Of a stretch of 64,000 bases of DNA, positions 35,820 to 42,423 are shown one piece after another. Position 1 is the first letter of the stretch. Each line of letters opens with the position of its first letter. The notes under the pieces were generated by a model. The model worked only from the letters and a program-made list of their open reading frames with translations. It made no database searches and was not told the DNA's origin. This stretch comes from JANQPD01 sp963715655 (GTDB lineage Bacteria > Bacteroidota > Bacteroidia > Flavobacteriales > Schleiferiaceae), in the NCBI GenBank assembly GCA_963715655.1, contig OY970262.1, positions 2,542,001-2,606,000 on the forward strand, given 5' to 3'. The position numbers and the translations under genes are program-made.

Positions 35820-36246
35820 AACGATAATAGCCCTTTGGGGCACAGCCAATATCGGTAAATCTATGACACTAGCTCGCCTTGGCAGACAGTTACAAGCTAA
35901 TGGTGCTACCACAAATGCTAACATTACAGGTGGAGATTATCGAGCCATATTTCAGTATCAAAACAAAACTATTGGCCTTCAAACCTATGGTGATACAGAG
36001 CATTTGGTAAACCAAGGATTAACTGAGTTTCAAAATCAGCAATGTGACATAATTGCCATTGCTTCTAAATCTTATGGAGCTACCGTTGATACTATTGGAG
36101 CATTTGCAGGTCAAAATGGCTATCGCATTATTTGGTCAAGTCCCTATGAAGTGAGAGATGGCTCCATCACTACTGATACAATTAAGAACTATGCTGCAAG
36201 CCACTTGCTTAGAATGGTTGATGATGTAATTGCAGGTATTCTATAG
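35812..36246 (+). CDS. Small P-loop NTPase of unknown function
   Basis: 144 aa. The Walker A motif GTANIGKS is at residues 10-17 directly after the first strand (TIIALW). A strand IGLQTYGD at about 54-61 could serve as the Walker B or switch-like region, and CDIIAIASKSYG at about 79-90 is another core strand. It looks like a single-domain dethiobiotin-synthetase/ParA-like or kinase-like fold without a recognisable family. It overlaps the specificity gene by 8 bases and precedes the nuclease-like gene by 11 bases, so it is firmly part of the operon. It might supply the energy-dependent step normally provided by HsdR (inference). Confidence 0.8.
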   Translation: MTKTIIALWGTANIGKSMTLARLGRQLQANGATTNANITGGDYRAIFQYQNKTIGLQTYGDTEHLVNQGLTEFQNQQCDIIAIASKSYGATVDTIGAFAGQNGYRIIWSSPYEVRDGSITTDTIKNYAASHLLRMVDDVIAGIL

Positions 36247-36257
36247 AATTGAATATA

Positions 36258-37091
36258 ATGGGAGAGAAAACTATCACATACCAAAGGCAACTCATAGGCG
36301 TAGAAATAAAGCTTGGTTTCTTATACGTTCCGGCACAAGCCAGAGACTTGTTGCCCAATGAAAACGGCAAAGTGCAAGTGCTACTCGAAGGAGAAAACAA
36401 ACCCAAAGCAAAGAGCTACAATGCAGACTATAACCGCATTTTTGGCCTTACTCCTTTCTTCAAAAAGCACAAACTAGAAAAGGGCAATATTCTCACCGTA
36501 CAGGTCAGCAATGATCTTATCAAGGTAGAGCTTGCCAAAACCACCATCATAGAAGATCAGGAAGAAAATGAGCAAGCAGATGTCATTGATATTTCAGGTT
36601 TATCATCCCAAGCCAAAGGAAACATTGCCGAAGACCGAGTAAAAGAAATCATCTTACTCAATAGTCAAGGCTTGCTCAATGTCTATCGTCCCGTTATCGA
36701 TACCAGGGGCATTGATATGATTGTATTGAAAGAAGGTTTGTTTCATTCCATTTACCTACAAGTAAAATCACGTTTTCAGGTAAAAAGCAATGGTCAATTA
36801 ATACTCACCATCAGCAAGAATACTTTTAAACCACATCACGCTCATTATTTAGTAGGCATTAGTTACGAACCTGATGTTGCAGAAATAGGTGAACATATAC
36901 TCTTTATGCCTTCCAAAAAGGTAATAGAAATGGCCACCATAGTAAAGAACAAAGGCAAAGAATATTACCGCATCAATGTTTCTTACAACAGCGCCAAAAG
37001 TGGTAAATACAAAAAGTACTTTATGAGCAAGCAAGACTTTGTAGAAAGCCTACTCGAAAAATTTGAAGCCATGAGCGAAATGATAAAATAA
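36258..37091 (+). CDS. Predicted PD-(D/E)XK endonuclease with N-terminal barrel-like domain
   Basis: 277 aa from ATG 36258 (a TTG three codons earlier is possible). Residues 5-95 (QLIGVEIKLGFLYVPAQARD; DYNRIFGLTPFFKKHKLEKGNILTVQV) look like a beta-barrel DNA-binding domain of the B3/AbrB kind. Residues 118-200 have the nuclease pattern: E in GNIAEDRVKEII, D153 in TRGIDMIVLK and Q168-V-K170 in YLQVKSR, the DUF4365/Mrr-like variant. A short linker rich in E/Q joins the parts. It is probably the cleaving subunit of the operon (inference). Confidence 0.75.
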   Translation: MGEKTITYQRQLIGVEIKLGFLYVPAQARDLLPNENGKVQVLLEGENKPKAKSYNADYNRIFGLTPFFKKHKLEKGNILTVQVSNDLIKVELAKTTIIEDQEENEQADVIDISGLSSQAKGNIAEDRVKEIILLNSQGLLNVYRPVIDTRGIDMIVLKEGLFHSIYLQVKSRFQVKSNGQLILTISKNTFKPHHAHYLVGISYEPDVAEIGEHILFMPSKKVIEMATIVKNKGKEYYRINVSYNSAKSGKYKKYFMSKQDFVESLLEKFEAMSEMIK

Positions 37092-37102
37092 CCCACTTAC
37101 CT

Positions 37103-38623
37103 ATGAGATTAGAAGGACTATTACAAGAATCATTAGGCGGCTTTGTCTGCATCCGTGGGTATGCCCCGCTTGGTGATTTAGCACGTATTTCAGAGTCAGA
37201 CCCGGACTACCAAAGAAACCTGATTGAAGAACAACGAGAAGAGATTGTTCACTTTTTAGAAAACAAAGAATACCTCTTCTTTCCAGAAGTAATTCTATCC
37301 TACACGCTCAAGTATGATTTTGCAACGGGTGTGTCAGGTATCAATCCATTAAGAGACATTCTTGACCGCAAGAAATTCGCTTCTAATGTTGATGGTATTC
37401 GCTTTAACTCTACAAAGTCAGGAGTTCATAAGGTAATAGTTGACATCACAGAATCTTTCCTAAAATCAGATACACCCTTCTTTCGCATAGATGGCAACCA
37501 CCGTTTGAGTGCTTCACAGGAGAAAACGGCCTTCAACGAGTACGTTACTCCTTTTTGCTTGATTCTATTTCCTGAAGGAAATCAATCAGAAGAATACAAA
37601 AGGGTCATATTTCATAACATCAATTCAAAATCAGTTCCACTTACATCAGAAGAAAATCTAAGGCTCATTCTTGATGAAGAAAACATATTCTCTGATGAAA
37701 AGCTCAAAACCCAACCCAGTTTTGGTGTGGAGTTTTTCTTAGCACGTAAGTTGAAAGACAGCATCGATCTCCATGTTTTAAAACACATAGCTAATTCCTT
37801 TAAACAGGTAAAACACAATGGGGATGAAATAGAAAACAAACGAACCGTTCTACTCAAACTCTTTAAGCTTCTTCTTGATAAAGAAGCTGTTGAAGGCAAT
37901 GATGAAGCCATCAACATGGTGCATTCGGCTATAGTGGCAGTAAACGAACTGTATGGCAAGTATGCCAAGCTAGCCGCTTGTCATTCTCATGCCTTGTTCA
38001 TTGCTTTTGTCTATTACGAGCTACACCTTGAAAAGGGGGATTATCGTGCATCATTCAAAAATTGGGTGCTGTACAACCACATGTACAATGTAGATGACAT
38101 TTCACCATCCAATTTGGTTAGTGTTTACGATACCATACTCGAATCTCGCAAGCGACACATCTTCGTTTCTATGCAATTCTCAGATGATACAAAGAATCAT
38201 TACACAGCCATTAAGAATGCCATAGATCAAGTAAACCAAAAGCATAAACTTGACCTAGAACTAAAGGAAATTAGAATAGATGAAATGAACAAAGGGTACT
38301 CCTACACCATTTCAGACGAAATACTACAGCTAATAAACAACACAGGCTTGCTTATTGCAGACCTCACGCATGGCAACAGAAATGTTTACCATGAGTTAGG
38401 CTTCCTTATGGGGCTTAATGTAGGGAGAGACTTAAAACACAACAACTTCATACTCTTAATGAAAAATGACCCCAACGGAAAAACAGATGCTGAAGTAGGG
38501 TTTAACATTAGAGACTTTCAGCAAATCAGATTCAATGAAGCAATAGAAATAACCGCACGTTTAGTTGAGTCATTGGAGGTCTATTACAAATTAAAACCAG
38601 CAGGGAATGAAGTAGAAAACTAA
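37103..38623 (+). CDS. DGNHR-domain protein fused to a deoxyribosyltransferase/TIR-like domain
   Basis: 506 aa. The N-terminal part (about 20-300) has YQRNLIEEQREEIVHFLENKEYLFFPEVILS and the motif IDGNHRLSAS (D130-R134), as in DGQHR/DndB and ParB-like proteins. Residues 350-500 form a separate alpha/beta domain: HIFVSMQFSDDT, RIDEMNKGYSYTISDEILQLINN and LLIADLTHGNRNVYHELGFLMG (D420, E431). This pattern is shared by nucleoside 2-deoxyribosyltransferase-like and TIR-like effector domains. It could be a sensor joined to a nucleotide- or NAD-consuming effector (inference). It is the last gene of the operon, 11 bases after the nuclease gene. Confidence 0.78.
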   Translation: MRLEGLLQESLGGFVCIRGYAPLGDLARISESDPDYQRNLIEEQREEIVHFLENKEYLFFPEVILSYTLKYDFATGVSGINPLRDILDRKKFASNVDGIRFNSTKSGVHKVIVDITESFLKSDTPFFRIDGNHRLSASQEKTAFNEYVTPFCLILFPEGNQSEEYKRVIFHNINSKSVPLTSEENLRLILDEENIFSDEKLKTQPSFGVEFFLARKLKDSIDLHVLKHIANSFKQVKHNGDEIENKRTVLLKLFKLLLDKEAVEGNDEAINMVHSAIVAVNELYGKYAKLAACHSHALFIAFVYYELHLEKGDYRASFKNWVLYNHMYNVDDISPSNLVSVYDTILESRKRHIFVSMQFSDDTKNHYTAIKNAIDQVNQKHKLDLELKEIRIDEMNKGYSYTISDEILQLINNTGLLIADLTHGNRNVYHELGFLMGLNVGRDLKHNNFILLMKNDPNGKTDAEVGFNIRDFQQIRFNEAIEITARLVESLEVYYKLKPAGNEVEN

Positions 38624-38647
38624 AAACAGCATACAATAAAAGTAGCC

Positions 38648-38717
38648 CTTGCACAACCTTATAATTCTTGAGATCAGCGATTTGAACGAAGCCCTTTACG
38701 GGCTTTTTTTGTTGTGT
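38648..38717 (-). mobile_element. Relic of an IS1182 right end
   Basis: The sequence TTGCACAACCTTATAATTCT and onward through TTTGAACGAAGCCCTTTACG and a T-run matches, with scattered changes, the inverted right end of the intact IS1182 element at 19019-19080. Only the terminal 65 bases remain. Confidence 0.7.
38689..38710 (+). terminator. Terminator of the restriction-like operon, inside an IS1182 relic
   Basis: Stem AAGCCC-TTTAC-GGGCTT followed by a run of T, 66 bases after the stop of the last operon gene. It derives from the IS1182 end. Confidence 0.7.
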
Positions 38718-38757
38718 TGTAAGCTCCCCCTGTAAGCTCCCCTTTTTTAGTACGGTT

Positions 38758-39633
38758 CTAAAGTAGACTATTTTCTTTATTAGTTTCATTAATCAAAATA
38801 TCCCTTGGTGCAGTGGAGCGTAGCGGAACGGAACCAAGGGATATTTTTCGGTTTTTGTTTCTATAGGCCACAGGGCTTATGCCACCCAGCGCATCGTGTG
38901 GTCGTTCATGGTTGTAATCTTCTACCCAAGATTCGGTCACTTCTCTTACTTGATCTATTGAACTAAAGAGATAAGCATCTAAAATATGCCTGCGATAGGT
39001 TTTATTAAAACGCTCTATTAGCGCATTTTGAGTAGGCTTACCGGGCTGTATATATTTAAACTCAATACCGTGCATCACGCTCCATTGAGTCGTTAATTTA
39101 GCTATAAATTCTGGACCATTATCCATACGTAGTTTTTGCGGCTTTCCGTGTTTGTTTATCAAGTGGTTTAATACCCAAATTACTCTGCTACTTTTTAAAG
39201 AATAATCTGTTTCTATAAACAGTACTTCTCGATTGTAGTCATCTATTACATTAAAGCTTCGGAACTTCCTTCCATGCTCTAAAGCATCGCTCATAAAATC
39301 AATACTCCACGTATGCGTAAAGCACTCGGGTATTATTATGGGTTCTTTTACCCGCGCTGGTAAACGCTTTTTTACTTTCCTTCTTAATGGCAAGCCCATC
39401 TGCTTATATATCCTATGTAGCCGCTTGTGATTGATTAATTCCTCCTTATTACGAAGACGGTAATAACTCTTCCAAAAGCCTTCGCGTGGATGTTTTATAC
39501 TCAACTGCTTTAATAATAGCTCTACGCTGCTATCATCCTTTATTGATTGATAAGCAATACTACTGCGACTAGTCTTTAATACGCGACACGCCTTGCTTAT
39601 GCCGCGCGGATAAGTGCTTTTTATGCTTTCCAT
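38758..39633 (-). CDS. IS3-family transposase OrfB (DDE)
   Basis: 291 aa. HTH_21-type start (HPREGFWKSYYRLRNKEELINHKRLHRIYK), then the rve integrase core with WSIDFMSDAL (D), LRMDNGPEF (D) and NALIERFNKTYR (E). The gene is probably expressed as an OrfA-OrfB fusion: OrfA ends at an A-run (GAAAAAAAGC) suited to -1 slippage, and the -1 frame is open through KALKPCQKREI into OrfB. Confidence 0.93.
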   Translation of the reverse strand: MESIKSTYPRGISKACRVLKTSRSSIAYQSIKDDSSVELLLKQLSIKHPREGFWKSYYRLRNKEELINHKRLHRIYKQMGLPLRRKVKKRLPARVKEPIIIPECFTHTWSIDFMSDALEHGRKFRSFNVIDDYNREVLFIETDYSLKSSRVIWVLNHLINKHGKPQKLRMDNGPEFIAKLTTQWSVMHGIEFKYIQPGKPTQNALIERFNKTYRRHILDAYLFSSIDQVREVTESWVEDYNHERPHDALGGISPVAYRNKNRKISLGSVPLRSTAPRDILINETNKENSLL

Positions 39634-39656
39634 TATTTCTCTCTTTTGGCAAGGCT

Positions 39657-39923
39657 TTAAAGCTTTTTTTCAATAATGTGCTTGGCGATATCTAACTCTA
39701 AAGCTAAATCGGTGTACATGCGTTTTAGCTTCGCATTTTCTTCTTCTAGCTTCTTTATGCGCTTTAGCTCACTAGCTTCCATGCCGCCATAGCGTTGTCG
39801 CCATTTATAAAATGTTGCTTTGCTTACGCCATGCTCTCGGCTAATCGTAGCTACATCTTTGCCTTGTTCAAACTCCTTGAGAATACTGGCAATCTGGTTT
39901 GGGGTGAATTTGCTCTTTTTCAT
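39657..39923 (-). CDS. IS3-family transposase OrfA
   Basis: 88 aa helix-turn-helix protein: SKFTPNQIASILKEFEQGKD, then VSKATFYKWRQRYGGME and a leucine-zipper tail ending HIIEKKL. Its last codons contain the heptamer A-AAA-AAG used for programmed -1 frameshifting in this family. Confidence 0.92.
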   Translation of the reverse strand: MKKSKFTPNQIASILKEFEQGKDVATISREHGVSKATFYKWRQRYGGMEASELKRIKKLEEENAKLKRMYTDLALELDIAKHIIEKKL

Positions 39924-40016
39924 ATTTACAGTTTAAAATTAAAAATTATATTTTTAAACCGTACTAGTTTTGGGGGAGCTTACACCCCGTTTTGTAGGAA
40001 TCCAAAGTAGACTATT

Positions 40017-42140
40017 GTAAGTGAGTGTTGTTATTATATTGCAAGGGTGTGGTCAAATAATGTGATTGGTGTGTTTGTCAAAGGTTGGGAGGTATGGTTT
40101 ATATGGGTAGAAAGATATATTGATAATAAAAGGAATGGTTTAAGGTGAATTTCAAACGCAATTCGTGTTTTTGATTGCTGAAAGTATCCATGTGTTAATT
40201 GTTAAAAGGTAATCACACTGAACCTAAAACTTACAAGTAATATTGTAAGTAGGTGTTATCATGGTATTGTAGGGGTGTGTTTCACGGGTTTGATAGGTGT
40301 GGTTTAGGTGTGGTAGAAGGGTGGTTAACTGGTTTTATAGGTGTGTTTAACAAGCGGCATAGGTGTGGTTTAGGTGTGGCAGGATGATGATTATCTGATT
40401 GTATAGGTGTGTTTAACCAATAGGGGTAGGGTCTTGACATGTCTAGTAGGGGTGCAACATGTGCTTTCCAATATTTGAATTTACTAGGTGCAAGGTTTGT
40501 CCTATGGTTAAAACCTGCTTTCATTAATGAAAAATGATTTAGAGCCATTGTGCGGGTTTGTGGAATCTGCAATTACTATTTTTAGCTGTTACACTACGTT
40601 TTAATTGGTTTTTGTGAAACTAATATGAGATGCAGGAGTCTCATGGCCATGTGTTTGTCAATTGATGAGTTCATTCATCAAGTATCTCAGTTATGTTTAG
40701 GTACGGCAGGGGGGGGTGTTTCACGGGTTATATAGGTGTGTTTAGGTGTGGCAAAAAAGTGGTTAACTGGTTTCATAGGTGTGTTCCACGGGTTGTATAG
40801 GTGTGTTTTAGGTGCGGTAGAAGGGTGGTATAACTTGCCTTATAGGTGTGTTTTAAAGGCGGCATAGGTGTGGTTTAGGTGTGGCAGCATGATGGTTATC
40901 CGTTTGCATAGGTGTGTTTAACCAATAGCGGTAAGGTCTTGACATGTCCAGAAGGGGTGCAAAATGTGCTTTCCAATATCTGAATATACTAGGAGCAAAG
41001 TTTGTCCTATGGTTAACACCTAATTTCATTAATAGAAATGATTTAGAGCCATTGTGCGGGTTTTTAGAATCAGCAATTACGATATTTTAACTGTTACAAT
41101 ATGCTTTAATTGGTTTTTGTAAAACTAATATGAGATGTAGGAGTATCATGGCCATGTCTTTGTCAATTGATGAGTTCATTCATCCAGAGTCTCGGGTATA
41201 TTTAGGTACGGCAGGGGTGTATTTCACGAGTAGTATAGGTGTGTTTTAGGTGTGGTTAAAAAGTGGTTGACCGGTTGCATTGGTGTGTTCCACGGGTTGT
41301 ATAAGTATGTTTTAAGTGTGGTAGAAAGGTGGTTAACTGGTTTTACAGGTGTGTTTCACGTGTTGTATAGGTGTGTTTTAGGTGTGGTAGAAAGGTGGTT
41401 AACTGGCCTTATAGGGGTGTTTCACAAGCGCATAGGTGTGGTTTAGGTGTGGCAGCATGATGGTTATCCGTTTGCCTAGGTGTGTTTAACCAATAGCGGT
41501 AAGGTCTTGACATGTCCAGGAGGGGTGCAACATATGCTTTCCAATATTTGAATTTACTAGGTGCAAGGTTTGTCCTATGGTTAACACCTGATTTTATTAA
41601 TGAAAAATGATTTAGAGCCATTGTGCGGGTTTATGGTATTGGCTATAAGGGTTTTAAATATGGTATCTCAGTTGGTTTCAGTGAGACTTATAGGAGTGAG
41701 ATAGTGTATTATGACTGTTATCTCGATTGAAAAGTCTCTTAAAGTTTCGCAAGGTGTTTAGGTATGGCAGGGTGTGTTTCACGGGTCACATGGGTGTGTT
41801 TTAAGTGTGGCAGAAAGTTGGTTAACCAGTTTGATAGGTGTGTCTATTTTATTGTGGTAGGATTTTGCGATGATTTCTAGGGTGCAAAGAGAGTGTTCCA
41901 ATAAATATATCCAATCGTTAACCTCTGGTTTTATTAATTAAAGAAGATATAAAGCCATTGTACGGGTTTGTTGAGTCTTATTTTACGGATTGGAGTTGTT
42001 AAATGCGGAACTACATCTTACTTGGTCTTAGTGAGACTTATAGGGGTCAGATAGTGTTTTAAGGTTTTTTATTTTATCGTCTGGAGGGTGTTTCTTGAAT
42101 TGCCATTGGGTGTGTTTAGGTGTGGCTGGTATGATGGGTA
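40017..42140 (+). repeat. GT-rich non-coding tandem array of about 0.5-kb units
   Basis: Three good units (about 40250-40710, 40711-41216 and 41217-41769) and degenerate ones on each side (40017-40249 and 41770-42140). Each unit starts with several short sub-repeats of the type ATAGGTGTGTTTTAGGTGTGG ... GTGGTTAACTGG. It continues with a conserved block GGTCTTGACATGTCC...GGGGTGCAACATGTGC...TTTAGAGCCATTGTGCGGGTTT, then TTTGTCAATTGATGAG and TTTAGGTACGGCAGG. The plus strand is strongly G and T biased and the purported ORFs are short and repeat-derived. It lies between the restriction-like operon and the primase-like genes. Confidence 0.8.
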
Positions 42141-42341
42141 ATTAAGCGTTCTAGGGATTAAAAAGATGGTGGATTTGTAGGTAAAAGGTGCTGATTTATA
42201 CAGAAAGAATTTTTCTTCGTGTGGAATAGGGGGGTGTTGTTATTCAGTTAACGGGGAGCAAAGGGATGGAAGAGAATTGAATTTATAATAAAAGCCAACG
42301 AGACATCTAAATGAAACATGCTAAGGAATAAAAATATTCGT

Positions 42342-42417
42342 GAGGAATTGAGGAAATGAGGATTCAATCGAGAATGTTGGGAATGTTCAAATAAGTGTGT
42401 CATTTCCTCAATTCCTC
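42342..42417 (-). terminator. Strong 17-bp hairpin after the DUF3987 gene
   Basis: GAGGAATTGAGGAAATG at 42342-42358 is perfectly complemented by CATTTCCTCAATTCCTC at 42401-42417, with a 42-base loop. It lies six bases downstream of the DUF3987 stop on the minus strand. There is no long T-run directly after it, so it may act as a transcript-end stabiliser or DNA structure and not a simple terminator. The 42141-42341 stretch between array and hairpin holds nothing else recognisable. Confidence 0.5.
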
Positions 42418-42423
42418 ATTTCC

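Larger units (their letters stand above)
38731..39984 (-). mobile_element. IS3-family insertion sequence
   Basis: 1254 bp with inverted ends TGTAAGCTCCCC at 38731 and, read from 39984, TGTAAGCTCCCCCA; further inward both ends share TAGTACGGTT. CCC flanks both sides, a 3-bp target duplication. The left flank contains another copy of the terminal sequence (TGTAAGCTCCCCC at 38718-38730) abutting the element. Confidence 0.88.

Noticed and set aside
32068..38623. A standard type I restriction-modification locus.
   Set aside because: M and S are present but no SF2-helicase HsdR is found in the island, and three further genes are part of the same operon.
38532..38789. Minus-strand 85-aa ORF at the end of the restriction-like operon.
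   Set aside because: It overlaps the end of the 506-aa gene, the IS1182 relic and the IS3 end; it has no coherent domain.
40282..41621. Short ORFs inside the GT-rich array (40282-40572 minus, 41252-41446 plus, 41409-41621 minus) as genes.
   Set aside because: They are low-complexity translations of the repeats (for example repeated RCVLGVVERWLTG), differ between units and have no start context.
40017..42140. The array as a CRISPR locus.
   Set aside because: Units are about 500 bp with degenerate sub-repeats, there are no uniform 25-40 bp repeats with unique spacers, and no cas genes are nearby.
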